DNA from: Acidobacteriota bacterium
GTDB taxonomy: Bacteria; Acidobacteriota; Terriglobia; Acidiferrales; UBA7541
DNA length: 64,000 nt
Reading direction: 5' to 3'
Assembly: GCA_013287135.1 (NCBI GenBank)
Contig: JABDEK010000012.1
Coordinates: 1 to 64,000, forward strand
Part shown: piece after piece, positions 45,785 through 55,814 of the stretch
Layout: each line of letters begins with the position of its first letter
Position numbering within the stretch: position 1 is the stretch's first letter
Translations under genes and position numbers: made by a program
Notes under the pieces: generated by a model
What the model saw: the letters and a program-made list of their open reading frames with translations, nothing else
Databases searched by the model: none
Told to the model about the DNA's origin: nothing

Positions 45785-48496
45785 TTACTGGCTTACAACA
45801 ACATCTCTACTCGACGACGAATCCGTTCGTGCAGTACAGATTGGCCCACCGATAGCTACATCGCCTATTGCGGTAACGTTCTGTGCGAACGACAACACCA
45901 ACGCGGATTTCGATTCTGAGCCGAAATAAGAGTAGATAGGGTCGGCGTCGGGCACAGCGGCACAGCCGGCGAAGCGATTGCCATCGATACGGTCGTTTAC
46001 AGTTCCGGCCAAGAAAACGCCGGCGCCGCTTACGCTTTGGATGGTGTTGCCCGAAATCTCGATATCTTGAAACAGCGGGTAGATTCCCGTGACCTCGTTG
46101 GAAACGCCGTCGTAGTTCGACGTTATGTCGGGGAGCATCGAAATGGAGGCCTCCCGGGATGGGTAGTAGTTGGTGCCATCGACACTGCTTTGAAAGAGCT
46201 TCGGCACGTAATTGGTTCCAAGAATCGAGTTGTTGCGAATGGCGACGTCCGACACGCCCACGCTTTCACCGAAATAGCTTGAAATGATGGAGGCGATCGC
46301 AGTGTTGGTCAGATTTTGAAACGTCGAGTCTTGGATCAGCATGTGGAATCCGCCGAGGAGCATACCCCGTCCGACTTTGTCGTGAATGCTGACACTCGAT
46401 ACGTAGACGCGCGAAGGCGCGTGATTGATGTTGATGGCATGCATGCCGGGAGCCAGCCAATTGAGCGGCGTATTGAGTTGCACGGTAATCGGCTGCACTC
46501 CCCACGGGGGCAAGTTAGGCGGGCTGATCGCCTGCACGGTGGACGAACCGAGATATCCGAAAGCCGCATCGAAGAAGGCCAGAGTATCCCCTGTGTTGGG
46601 GATTGCATCCCCGCCGCTCATCATGAAGGAATTCGGGGAGTTCACGGCCGTCAAACTGTCCCAGACCACCGTGATATTCATCACGTCGTCGCCTTCATGT
46701 TGAAAATCCCCGCCTTCGACCACAATGTCTCCGCCAACGCCCGTAAAGTGCGACCCATCGGCGACCGTGGAAATCGGCCGGCCCTGGCTCGGCTTCTCAA
46801 TTACATTCTCTAAAGAGAGGCCTCGTCCACGCTGGCCCGCGGTGATTCCCATATAAGGCGAACTGAGAACGGTAGTATTGATGATGCGGATGTCGCTCGA
46901 ACCGTAGTCATCCTGTATGACCATTCCCCAAAATTCCTGAAAGCGGACCAGAACGGTCCGGTTGGGGTATGGCACGAGTTGTGAGGCTACCCACAGACCG
47001 GCTGGGTTGGCTTTCGGATAGAGACTACCCTTCTCGAAAAGCATCGACTGCTGGCTGGGATCTTGCTGGCCGTGGCTTTGTATGCAGGCATAGTCGCAGC
47101 CCTGATCGTTCGGCCCGGTATTGAGATAGTCGTCCGCAGCGACCTCATTCTTCTCGCGGTCCCACAAGTTAAAAGCATAAATGTAGGGCGAGAAACCTGG
47201 AGGAACGGGCGTATCGGCATCGAGAACAATATGGGCGGAAGCCGTTCCGTCCGGAACGATCGTACCGATAGCAGCGAAAAGAGGTCCGCGCCAAAGGGCG
47301 TTCGAATCGACGGGGTTTCCCCAGTCGAGCGTCAGATTCTCAATCACAACCCGCTGACTGTTGTTAATATCGATCCCCGTCACCGGCCCGGTGAAATAAA
47401 GAGTGGAACCGTTCCCATCGAAAACGAAATCCTGGACGTTGTTGATCTGCAGCGAGGGCCAGTGATTGAGGACATAATTGAGCGACGGCGGTTGATTCGA
47501 CGGCAGAACGAGATGGTACGAGCTGTTCGGCGCGAGCCGAACCACATCGCACCCCGCCTGAACTCCGGCAGGAGTTAAGAACGTCGTTAGCGTCTTCCAA
47601 TCATTGTTGCCGTCGGGAGGCGGCACGTCACAAACGTGAACGCTCGAAGGGAATGGCTCGGAAGGTGAAGTGAACCATTTCGGGGACTTCACGATAACCG
47701 TTGTCGGCTTGCCGTTGGCAGCGATGAAGTTCCGGACGACATCATTGGGGGCGGCGGTGACAACGGATGCCTGGGTAGTGGCGACGAGCGCGTTCCACTC
47801 TGACGGATCGACCCAAAGAGCTCTGCCGAGCCTGCGCTGGGCTTGTCCCTCGGCGACGTATCGAAAAAGGGTGCGATCGGGAGAAAGCCCGGCCACGTCA
47901 GGATAGCGCTCGCGATATTCCTTGATGTTGAAAAATGCCGAGGCTCCGCGGAGTTCGGCGATGCCGTGTTGCAGCCACTGAATCTGCACATCCACCTGGT
48001 CCCAAGTGCCGTCACTATAAAGCTGGTTAAGGTCGGGATTGTTGCCGACATCAACGTAGTAATTGAAATCGAAAACGATGGGGTAACTTTCGAAAGCGCC
48101 GATACGGCCCTGGTTGAAACCGAAGGTCACAAATTGTCGAATGGCGGAATTGCAGGTCCCGGGAGTTGCGGGTGACAAGCCTAGGTCAGAATAGCGATTC
48201 AGATAGTCGGTCGCGTAAAAATTGAACGACCCCCTCAGACAGTGATTTGCTCCGGGACTTGTCCATTGCTGGACCGCATCAGCATCCGTAGAAAGGTTTA
48301 GGTCGGGATTAAATTTCCGATAGAACTCGGGATTAAATATACGGGCATCGAGCAGAGGGTTCTTCGATGGCGTCGGTAGCACCGCGTCGCTCAAAACGAG
48401 CGGCTCCTGTTTATCCTCGGTTTGTGCCAGGACGGGCGCCACAGGAAAGCGCAAAACGCATGCGAGAAGAAAGGCGAGATAGAAGAGTTTCTTCAT
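45785..48496 (-). CDS. Large secreted right-handed beta-helix protein with N-terminal tandem repeats
   Basis: A 903-residue exported protein with a signal peptide ending VLAQ. Residues about 50-235 contain four imperfect repeats built around F/Y-x-x-x-Y-x-x-x-N/Y-P/S-D-L (FNPEFYRKFNPDL, YATDYLNRYSDLG, FDFNYYVDVGNNPDL, FNIKEYRERYPDV), of the kind found in several surface hydrolases. From about 330 on, a parallel beta-helix is indicated by INNVQDFVFDGNGSTLYFTG, RVVIENLTLDWG, DIRIINTTVL, DVAIRNNSILG and DIEISGNTIQSVSGAGVFLA. It may bind or cleave polysaccharide; catalytic residues are not evident. Confidence 0.75.
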   Translation of the reverse strand: MKKLFYLAFLLACVLRFPVAPVLAQTEDKQEPLVLSDAVLPTPSKNPLLDARIFNPEFYRKFNPDLNLSTDADAVQQWTSPGANHCLRGSFNFYATDYLNRYSDLGLSPATPGTCNSAIRQFVTFGFNQGRIGAFESYPIVFDFNYYVDVGNNPDLNQLYSDGTWDQVDVQIQWLQHGIAELRGASAFFNIKEYRERYPDVAGLSPDRTLFRYVAEGQAQRRLGRALWVDPSEWNALVATTQASVVTAAPNDVVRNFIAANGKPTTVIVKSPKWFTSPSEPFPSSVHVCDVPPPDGNNDWKTLTTFLTPAGVQAGCDVVRLAPNSSYHLVLPSNQPPSLNYVLNHWPSLQINNVQDFVFDGNGSTLYFTGPVTGIDINNSQRVVIENLTLDWGNPVDSNALWRGPLFAAIGTIVPDGTASAHIVLDADTPVPPGFSPYIYAFNLWDREKNEVAADDYLNTGPNDQGCDYACIQSHGQQDPSQQSMLFEKGSLYPKANPAGLWVASQLVPYPNRTVLVRFQEFWGMVIQDDYGSSDIRIINTTVLSSPYMGITAGQRGRGLSLENVIEKPSQGRPISTVADGSHFTGVGGDIVVEGGDFQHEGDDVMNITVVWDSLTAVNSPNSFMMSGGDAIPNTGDTLAFFDAAFGYLGSSTVQAISPPNLPPWGVQPITVQLNTPLNWLAPGMHAININHAPSRVYVSSVSIHDKVGRGMLLGGFHMLIQDSTFQNLTNTAIASIISSYFGESVGVSDVAIRNNSILGTNYVPKLFQSSVDGTNYYPSREASISMLPDITSNYDGVSNEVTGIYPLFQDIEISGNTIQSVSGAGVFLAGTVNDRIDGNRFAGCAAVPDADPIYSYFGSESKSALVLSFAQNVTAIGDVAIGGPICTARTDSSSSRDVVVSQ

Positions 48497-48542
48497 AACC
48501 GGAACCTAGCACCCCTGTTCGAAATCGGAGCTCCTGGCTATT

Positions 48543-49990
48543 TTAGTTTGAAATGATTGGGAGAAGCGCCGTGGGCGGTATGTCCCAATAATTACCAACG
48601 TAAACCATGCTGCCGGTACCATGGAGGTCCACGCTTTTGCCGGAGCTGTTGGTATTGAACGACGTATTGCCGGTCACCACGACTCTGTTATTGGTAGTAC
48701 CAACGATCGAGTCGTCGAGGAAGTCGAATACGCAGTTCTGAATAATCGTGCTCCCCATCGTGTTGATTCCAATGTTGATTCCGTGCACGTGGCTATTCGA
48801 CGGCGAGCCTCTGAGTTGGCTGTTTCGCACCACCAGCGAATTGGTCGCTGCCCTGAAGTCGACCACGTAATAGTTGCGTCCGTCGTTTGCGCGGCCGATA
48901 GTGGCGATATCGACGTTATTTATTTCCACAGTGTTGTTGCCAGCGCCCAGCTTCCTAAGCTGCCGTCCGTGCGAAAGTCGTAGATGAAAAGGCCGCTGCC
49001 GACACCGAGATTAAAGCAGGGCGTGGGCTCGGTCGGGGTACCGCCGTACACCACGACACTGCATTCCGACATCGATCCCGTGAAGTTGTTCTGGAACGCA
49101 TACAGCCCGCCTGAGCTTGAGTCAATCAGCGTTCCCATGCCGTCCCAAGCGACATCAAAGATCGATGCACCCAGAAGCGCACCGGAGTCGATGAGAATGC
49201 CGTAACGCCAGGAGAAAGTTTCCGTGCTATGCACAACCAGCGTCACGGTTCCTCCCGCCGTTATGTGGAAAAGAGCATTGACGTGGTTGGCCTCGTTGAT
49301 TGCTGCCTCGCACGCTGCCGAGAAACTGCAAATATTCAAGAGTGGCCCAGGAGTGAAGCGGTTATTGCTGAGCGCCCAGCTGTCCCCGGTATTCGTCAGA
49401 TTGAAGAGATGATGGTACGCCCACATGGTCGAGTTGGAAATTTTCACATCCCCCGAGCCGCCTCCGGGCGTTGTTGTCATGCCATCGTAGGCGTTGACGA
49501 TCACGATGTTATTAATCACGCCGTGGTTAAATCCCTTGCCCTTGCCACCGTCGCTGAACAACGGTGGATACGGCCTCGCGCCGCTCGTCTGATTCGGCCA
49601 ATAAAAGTTGATGCCGGAAATCTGCCATCCGGTTTCCAGTTGAAAAGGAGGCACCGCTTCGCTGGTCAGGAGAATGGTAGTGCCGTAGTCTCCGGTATCG
49701 TCCCCTGCTGGAGCTCCCACGCCCATCATGGCGCAGTGGTTGAGCATGACGGTCGCGGCGCCGGTCAAAAGAATTTTTCCCGCGGGAAGCACGAGCCTCG
49801 TTCCGGCCGCGTCACATGCTGCGGCTGCTTTGGCAAGGGCGACATCGTCGGAGGTAACGCCGTCGGCGGCGAGGCTCGGGTGAATGTACTTATCGCTATC
49901 GAGGGAACTCGAGGCGCTGGCGATATGAGCTGAAATGACAACCAAAGACACAGCGGCTACAGTGATCAGAGCAAAGTGCCTGACAGCCAT
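48543..49990 (-). pseudogene. Secreted pectate-lyase-like beta-helix gene split by a frameshift
   Basis: The gene starts at ATG 49990 (signal peptide ALITVAAVSLVVISAHIASA), with the pectate-lyase-like opening DDVALAKAAAACDAAGTRLV, LPAGKILLTGAAT and helix rungs such as NHGVINNIVIVNAYDGM and DVKISNSTMWAYHHLFNLTN. At about 48945 the frame runs into a stop (TTLWK end), while the next frame continues with LRKLGAGNNTVEINNVDIAT, SLVVRNSQLRGSP and IIQNCVFDFLDDSIVG to a stop at 48543. A single one-base change within a few bases of 48950 would restore one protein of about 480 residues. It may be a recent mutation or a sequencing error. Confidence 0.7.
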
Positions 49991-50357
49991 CTTGCTCACA
50001 GTTTTTCTCCCACAGTAGACAGCAGGTCGGTCGTCAGCGGCGAAAAACCGCATCGCCAATGATGCTACCCCTAGTCTAGATTGTTGACGGATAGCGCTCA
50101 AGCACTCACTGCTCATCCAGGGCAGAAACTGCCCTGCGGCTAGAACCCCGAGTTCATGGGAGAGTTGCGCGGGTCAAGTCAGTCGTCCGCAGTCTCTTAA
50201 GATTCTCCTCCCTCGGAATAGCCGTGCATCTTGAGGTTGGAGGATCCCGTTTCATCCCCAAAACACATGAACCCAGATCCTAATTGAACCAATCTCCTCA
50301 ATCTCCAACACTCCTGAGGAGTCAATTCTCTAATGCGTTCCTTGCATATTCGAACGA
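49991..50357. other. Intergenic stretch, about 370 bp
   Basis: An open frame extends the beta-helix gene upstream to 50116 but without a signal peptide at its front, so it is not used. ACTCCT and AGGAGT arms around one base at 50310-50322 form a dyad just beyond the carbamoylase stop. No U-run follows, so I do not call it a terminator. Confidence 0.35.
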
Positions 50358-51596
50358 TTAGCGGAGTATCCAGCCGACAGTTTTGGAGGCGAGGCGATCA
50401 AGTGCAGTGACGGAGAGTTCGAGGTGATCTTCGCGAGTGTCCTCAATCTTGTTGTGGCTAATGCCGCGGAGAGATTGTACGAACATCATGGCCGTGGGAA
50501 TACCGGCGCGTGAAACTTCGGCAGCGTCGTGCAGTGGGCCGGAAGGCAATCGGTGGAAAGAGCCAGACACTTCGCGAACGGCCTGCTCACAGAGAGCAAG
50601 AAGCTCGGTGTGGAACGGGACCGGCTCGATGCTCCAGAGACGCGACCACTCGACAGTGCATTTCTCTTCTTCGGCGAAGCGGTGGCTCGCTTCTTGAGCC
50701 TCGCGGTACATCCGGGCCAGGATGCGTGGATCGAGATCGCGCTGGTCGAGCGTGGCTTCACAACGGCCGACGACAGCCGTAGCGATGCCGGGAAAGGTTT
50801 TGAGACTACCCACGGTGCAGACCGCGTCTGGATGCCTGCGGGCGATGTCGCGAATCTCGAGCGCGAGCTTTGCCGCGGCTGCAAGAGCGTCGCGGCGGGC
50901 GCTCATGGGGGTTGAGCCAGAATGTGCTTCCTGTCCATGAAACGTAATGATGTGGCGCTCGACGCCCTTGGTGCCGAGGACAACGCCGAGAGGAAGATCA
51001 AGCCGCTCAAGCACAGGACCTTGTTCGATGTGCAGTTCGATATAGGCGGCGGCGTCCTTGCGTTCCTGTTCGGCTTCCGCGAAGCGATCTATTTCAACGC
51101 CGCAGTGGCGGAGAGCGTCCTCCAGCTTGATGCCACTGCGGTCTGTGCGAGCACGATCGGAGGAAATGGAGTGTGTGCCGGCGAACGCCGAGGAACCAAG
51201 CAAGCTGCGGCCAAACCGCGCCCCTTCTTCGTCGGCCCAGTCGACGATGCGGATCGTGACGGGCGGCCGGCCGTTGAACTCAGAGGCGAAACGACGAAGG
51301 ACTTCGAGGGCTGCGAGAATATTCAGCGAACCGTCCAGCCAGCCGCCGTTCGGAACCGAATCCAGATGCCCACCAATGAGAAGGCTTTTTTTCGATGCGC
51401 CTCGCAAGGTTGCCCAGTTATTTCCCGCTGAATCGTAGTGATGTTCGACCGGAAGCTCGGCAAGTTTTTTTGCGAACCATTCGCGCGCGCGCAACCAAGT
51501 GTCTGTCCAGGCGAGACGTTGGGCGCCGCTGTCATCAGAAGTGAGCTCGCGGAGCTCTTTGAGTTCGTCGACGGCACGTTGGGGACTTAACGGCAT
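50358..51596 (-). CDS. M20-family N-carbamoyl amino acid amidohydrolase (beta-ureidopropionase type)
   Basis: A 412-residue cytoplasmic metalloenzyme. It should hydrolyse the N-carbamoyl-beta-amino acid made by the dihydropyrimidinase, releasing beta-alanine, carbon dioxide and ammonia. Metal ligands of the hydantoinase/carbamoylase subfamily are seen: His in GGHLDSVPNGG, Asp in GWLDG, Glu-Glu in DEEGARFGRSLLGSSA, His in AYIELHIEQGPVLE and His in GISHNKIED. The dimerisation domain begins IITFHGQEAHSGSTPM. It ends the pyrimidine operon, 12 bp after the dihydropyrimidinase stop. Allantoate amidohydrolase is the main alternative but fits the context less well. Confidence 0.88.
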   Translation of the reverse strand: MPLSPQRAVDELKELRELTSDDSGAQRLAWTDTWLRAREWFAKKLAELPVEHHYDSAGNNWATLRGASKKSLLIGGHLDSVPNGGWLDGSLNILAALEVLRRFASEFNGRPPVTIRIVDWADEEGARFGRSLLGSSAFAGTHSISSDRARTDRSGIKLEDALRHCGVEIDRFAEAEQERKDAAAYIELHIEQGPVLERLDLPLGVVLGTKGVERHIITFHGQEAHSGSTPMSARRDALAAAAKLALEIRDIARRHPDAVCTVGSLKTFPGIATAVVGRCEATLDQRDLDPRILARMYREAQEASHRFAEEEKCTVEWSRLWSIEPVPFHTELLALCEQAVREVSGSFHRLPSGPLHDAAEVSRAGIPTAMMFVQSLRGISHNKIEDTREDHLELSVTALDRLASKTVGWILR

Positions 51597-51608
51597 CCGT
51601 AATCTCGC

Positions 51609-52985
51609 TTAGAAATGCTTGGGCTCGCGCTTCAAAAAGCGGCCGCGGCCCCGTTCACCCACAAACTTTCCGTCTCGCGCCTGTACCTTGCCGCGTACGG
51701 TCACTAGGGACGGTCGCCCTTCTATGGTCATGCCTTCGAAGCCGTTATAGTCGTTGTTGACGTGTTGGGTCTTGACGCTGACCGTGCCGCGATAGTTGGT
51801 GTCGAAGACAACGAGATCGGCATCACTGCCGATAGCGATGGTGCCCTTGCGCGGAAAGAGGCCGAAAAGTTTTGCGGCGCGGGTGCTGGCGAAATCTACG
51901 AAACGATCGAGACCGATGCGTTTTCGTTTCCCGATGGTGTAGAGCAGATTGACGCGATCCTCGATGCCGGGAATGCCGTTGGGAATGTTTACGAATGAAT
52001 CTTTGCCGAGGAGCTTCTGGTCGGTGTCGAAAGGGCAGTGATCAGTGCCAACAGTGTCAACGAAACCGAGCGCGAGCGCACTCCAGAGAGTTTCATTATT
52101 ATATTTGGCACGAAGGGGGGGTGACATGACGTACTTCATGCCTTCAATGCCGGGACGTTCGGCAAACGACTTGTCGAGCAAGAGATGGGGAAGCACGACT
52201 TCGACGCTGAGGCGCACACCGCGCTGTTTGGCTGCCAGAGCGGCATTCAGGGCCTTTTCGCAAGAAAGATGAACGACATAGCCAGCGGCACCAGTATTTT
52301 CTAGAAAGGTGGCGAAACGGCCGGTACCTTCAGCTTCGACCGATTCGGGGCGGCTAGGCTCATGCCACTCGGGTTCGGTCTTGCCTTCGGCGACGAGTTG
52401 CTCCTGGAGGCGGGCCACGAGTTCGGCGTTTTCGCAGTGCGCCGTTACGATCACACCGAGGCGCCCTGCGAGCGCGAGAGTCTGGTACATTTCGCCGTCA
52501 TCGACGCCGAAGAAATTCTTGTAGGCGAGAAAAATCTTGAAGGAGGAGGTGCCGTCGGCAACAATCTCGCGAAGTTGGGATTCGGTTTCCCGGACGAACT
52601 TGGTGACTGACATGTGAAACGCGTAATCACAGGCACTGTTTCCGCTGGCCTTGGATTTCCATAGCTGATAACCGGCGAGTGCGTCGTCATTGCGATTGGG
52701 ACAACACATTTCGATGTAAGTGGTGGTGCCCCCGATGAGTGCCGCGATGCTGGCGGTCTCGTGAGTATCTTTGGCGTAGGTGGCCATGAAGGGAAGATAG
52801 ATGTGGACGTGCGGATCGATGAACCCCGGGAAGACGAGCTTGCCAGTTGCGTCGACGATTTCGGTGCCGGGCGGGACGACGAGATTTTTCCCGATCGTCG
52901 TGACCGTTTCGTTTTCGGCGTAGACGTCGGCCTGAACGCGCGAGCCGACTGTTACGATCTCTCCATTTCGGATCAGCAAAGCCAT
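51609..52985 (-). CDS. hydA: Dihydropyrimidinase/D-hydantoinase
   Basis: A 458-residue amidohydrolase that opens the ring of dihydrouracil or dihydrothymine. ATG 52985 has TAGGAG upstream; a TTG one codon earlier is not needed. Zinc ligands His59 and His61 (GFIDPHVHIYLP), the carboxylated Lys150 (SSFKIFLAYKNFF), His in TAHCENAELV and YVVHLSCEKAL, and Asp in VGTDHCPF are all present; SPPLR and the closing GSDADLVVFD fit the subfamily. It is the second step of the reductive pathway, between PreTA and the carbamoylase. Confidence 0.92.
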   Translation of the reverse strand: MALLIRNGEIVTVGSRVQADVYAENETVTTIGKNLVVPPGTEIVDATGKLVFPGFIDPHVHIYLPFMATYAKDTHETASIAALIGGTTTYIEMCCPNRNDDALAGYQLWKSKASGNSACDYAFHMSVTKFVRETESQLREIVADGTSSFKIFLAYKNFFGVDDGEMYQTLALAGRLGVIVTAHCENAELVARLQEQLVAEGKTEPEWHEPSRPESVEAEGTGRFATFLENTGAAGYVVHLSCEKALNAALAAKQRGVRLSVEVVLPHLLLDKSFAERPGIEGMKYVMSPPLRAKYNNETLWSALALGFVDTVGTDHCPFDTDQKLLGKDSFVNIPNGIPGIEDRVNLLYTIGKRKRIGLDRFVDFASTRAAKLFGLFPRKGTIAIGSDADLVVFDTNYRGTVSVKTQHVNNDYNGFEGMTIEGRPSLVTVRGKVQARDGKFVGERGRGRFLKREPKHF

Positions 52986-53004
52986 CAATTGCTCCTACTC
53001 AAGA

Positions 53005-54390
53005 TCAATGGATTTGGATACCCATTTTTTTACGGTATCGCTCCATCTGTTTCCAGTCTTCGGCCACTTCGGGCTGCTTCTGGGTTAGTTCCTCCCAGGT
53101 GACCGAGGGCCGCCCCGAAGGGACTTGCAGCATATGAATGCAATTCTCGACCGGGCAAACGTTAAAACAGAGCCGGCAGCCGACGCAATCCTCTTCCCGG
53201 ACAACGACTGTAGGGCGAGTGGAGATTGCTTCAAGCTTCCCGTTGGAGCTTTGATCGTAAGCGGTCGGGGGACTAGCAATACCGTGTTTGTCGAATAGGT
53301 CGATGCACTGGTGGGCTGAGTCGTTGCAGGCGACATAGCAAAGCTCGCAGCGAATGCACTTGTCTTGGTCGATCCGCGCGATGGCCTTGAAGGACAGATC
53401 GAAATCTTTGAAGTCGGTGACATGATGAAGGCTTCGACCGACGACCTGGGGGATAGTGGCGAAGCCCTTTTCGTCCATCCAGTTAGAAAGGCCGTCGCAT
53501 AGATCTTCGACAACGCGGAATCCGTAGTGCATGACGGCAGTGCAGACCTGAAGGCTGCTTGCGCCAAGAAGGAGGAATTCAGCGGCATCGCGCCAGGTGG
53601 AGATGCCGCCCATACCGGAGATCGGAAGTCCCGATCCGCGCACAATGGAATCTCGGCCGAGAGCAGCCAGCATGTTAAGCGCGATGGGCTTGACGGCGGG
53701 ACCGGCGTATCCGCCGTGGCCGCCGCGTCCGCCGATGCTCGGCGTAATTTCCAGCGTCTCCAGGTCGACCCCGATTATGGAGTTAACCGTGTTGATCAAA
53801 GAGAGAGCGTTAGCACCCGCAGCGACCGCTGCGCGGGCGGGCATGACAATGTCGGAAATGTTGGGTGTGAGCTTGACGATGACCGGAATCTTGGCAACGT
53901 CCATGACCCAGCGAGTGATCTGCTCGCAATATTCAGGGACCTGCCCAACGGCGCTGCCCATACCGCGCTCGCTCATGCCATGAGGACAGCCATAGTTCAG
54001 CTCGATTCCATCGGCGCCGGTGTCTTGAATGCGACGGATGACGTCGTGCCACGCGACAGGCTTGGATTCGACCATGGCGGAGACGACGACGGCTCGATCA
54101 GGCCATGCGCGTTTGACGTCGGAGATTTCGCGGAGGTTGACCTCAATAGGGCGATCAGAGATTAACTCGACGTTGTTAATGGCGAGCATTTTCTCGTTGC
54201 CATAGCGCCAAGCACCATAGCGGTTGGAGACATTCAGGACAGGAGCACCGATAGTCTTCCAGACCGCACCACCCCAGCCGTTTTCAAAAGCGCGATGGAT
54301 CTGCGCGCCTGAGTTCGTAGGAGGTGCAGAAGCAAGCCAAAAAGGATTGGGCGAGCGGATTCCCGAGAAATTGACACTGAGATCAGCCAT
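53005..54390 (-). CDS. preA: Dihydropyrimidine dehydrogenase, PreA subunit
   Basis: A 461-residue flavin and iron-sulfur subunit reducing uracil or thymine. The FMN barrel (about 1-320) has NPFWLASAPPTN, ELNYGCPHGMSERGMGSAVG, PVIVKLTPNISDI and GMGGISTWRDAAEFLLLGA. The C-terminal ferredoxin part binds two 4Fe-4S clusters through CIRCELCYVAC and CVGCRLCFNVC, each completed by a distal Cys. Its first eight bases overlap the end of the PreT gene, a sign of coupled translation of the two subunits. Close to full length for the family. Confidence 0.94.
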   Translation of the reverse strand: MADLSVNFSGIRSPNPFWLASAPPTNSGAQIHRAFENGWGGAVWKTIGAPVLNVSNRYGAWRYGNEKMLAINNVELISDRPIEVNLREISDVKRAWPDRAVVVSAMVESKPVAWHDVIRRIQDTGADGIELNYGCPHGMSERGMGSAVGQVPEYCEQITRWVMDVAKIPVIVKLTPNISDIVMPARAAVAAGANALSLINTVNSIIGVDLETLEITPSIGGRGGHGGYAGPAVKPIALNMLAALGRDSIVRGSGLPISGMGGISTWRDAAEFLLLGASSLQVCTAVMHYGFRVVEDLCDGLSNWMDEKGFATIPQVVGRSLHHVTDFKDFDLSFKAIARIDQDKCIRCELCYVACNDSAHQCIDLFDKHGIASPPTAYDQSSNGKLEAISTRPTVVVREEDCVGCRLCFNVCPVENCIHMLQVPSGRPSVTWEELTQKQPEVAEDWKQMERYRKKMGIQIH

Positions 54391-55801
54391 GGTTCACCAA
54401 CCTTTGGTGGATGGAACGAGCGGCAAGTTTGCCATCTTGGACGGCCATAACTGTAGAGGCGGAGCCGCGCGCTCGAATGCAATCGCCTCCTGCAAAAATT
54501 CCGGGTGAGCTCGTTTCGAAATCGGAATTTATGTGGATAAAGCCGCCTTCAGTTTTTAGATTGAGAGTAGAAATTAGCGAGGTCTTGTTCTGGCCGATGG
54601 CTTTGACGATCTGGTCAGCCCGTAACAGCATGGTGGCCCCAGGAACGGGTTTGGGAAAGGGCCGCCCTGAACAGTCGGGATCACCAAGGGTCATGCGAAC
54701 GCATTCGAGGGCCTTCACGCCACCGTTTTCGTGATGAACTTTGGTGGGCTGCACAAGGAACCGAAAAGTGACGCCTTCGCGCTTCACGAAATCATACTCG
54801 TGCGGGTAGGCGGTCATTTCTTTTTCGGTGCGGCGATAGATCATCGTGACACGTTCAGCGCCGAGGCGACGCGCGAGGGTGGCACAGTCAATGGCGGTGT
54901 TGCCGGCGCCAATAACTATCACGTTGCGCCCAACGCGGAGTTGTGAGGGCTCAAGTTTGCTTCGTTCGATGTACTCCAGGCCGTCGAGTACGTATTCTTC
55001 CCCGGGAATTTCAAGGGCGCGAGTGTGGCCGAGGCCGATAGCGATGAAGACAGCGTGAAAGTTCTCTTGGAGGTCAGCTACGGTGGGGTCGATGCCAATT
55101 TCCTTGCCGATTTCTATGCGCACACCGAGACGCTGGATCATGGCGACTTCGGTAAGGGCGACTTCGATGGGCTCGCGCAGAACAATGATGCCATAGGTGG
55201 AAAGTCCGCCGCCAAGTTCGCGCTTTTCGTAGAGCGTGACGGAATGACCGAGCTTCGCGAGCTCCCCTGCGCAGGATAGTCCCGCGGGGCCGGCGCCGAC
55301 AACTGCCACTTTCTTGCCCGTGGAATTTGCGGGATGGAAGATGTCGATTTTATTGCCCTTGAGGTTGTCCATGGCGTGTCGCTGGAGACGACCGATGGCA
55401 ATCGGTTTGTGTTCCGAACCGAGAACGCAGGCGCCTTCGCACAATTCTTGGACCGGACAGACGCGCGCACAGGTGGCGCCGAGCAAATTGGACTCGAGAA
55501 TAGTACGGGCGGACCCCAGTAGATTTCCCGTCGAGATTTTTTTAATGAATTTTGGTATGTCGATATGCGTGGGGCAAGCATGGGTGCAAGGGGCATCGAA
55601 ACACATAATACAGCGCGCCGATTCTGTTATCGCTTCGTTGACAGTCAGGGGAGGCAGGAGTTCTTGCAGTGCGTGCGGCGAAGGCTTATTGATCAACGAA
55701 GGCTCCAGTGGACATTCATACCATAACCAGGGTTGGGTTGGCAGCCAATGAAGACTAGCGGAACTTAGAATCAAGCGACGACCAGTTTCCGTCTCAACCA
55801 A
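54383..55801 (-). CDS. preT: Dihydropyrimidine dehydrogenase, PreT subunit
   Basis: The NAD- and FAD-binding partner of PreA. The N-terminal iron-sulfur part has ESARCIMCFDAPCTHACPTH and NLLGATCARVCPVQELCEGA; the FAD site is VAVVGAGPAGLSCAGELAKL, the NAD site VIVIGAGNTAIDCATLARRL, and FAGGDCIRARGSASTVMAVQ closes the fold. The frame allows a TTG start at 55801 (472 residues) or at 55696 (437 residues, GGAG six bases upstream). The second is nearer the usual length of about 410-450, so the true start is uncertain. It lies 13 bp after the transporter stop if the long form is used. Confidence 0.93.
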   Translation of the reverse strand: MVETETGRRLILSSASLHWLPTQPWLWYECPLEPSLINKPSPHALQELLPPLTVNEAITESARCIMCFDAPCTHACPTHIDIPKFIKKISTGNLLGSARTILESNLLGATCARVCPVQELCEGACVLGSEHKPIAIGRLQRHAMDNLKGNKIDIFHPANSTGKKVAVVGAGPAGLSCAGELAKLGHSVTLYEKRELGGGLSTYGIIVLREPIEVALTEVAMIQRLGVRIEIGKEIGIDPTVADLQENFHAVFIAIGLGHTRALEIPGEEYVLDGLEYIERSKLEPSQLRVGRNVIVIGAGNTAIDCATLARRLGAERVTMIYRRTEKEMTAYPHEYDFVKREGVTFRFLVQPTKVHHENGGVKALECVRMTLGDPDCSGRPFPKPVPGATMLLRADQIVKAIGQNKTSLISTLNLKTEGGFIHINSDFETSSPGIFAGGDCIRARGSASTVMAVQDGKLAARSIHQRLVNHG

Positions 55802-55814
55802 ACGATTGATCCAA

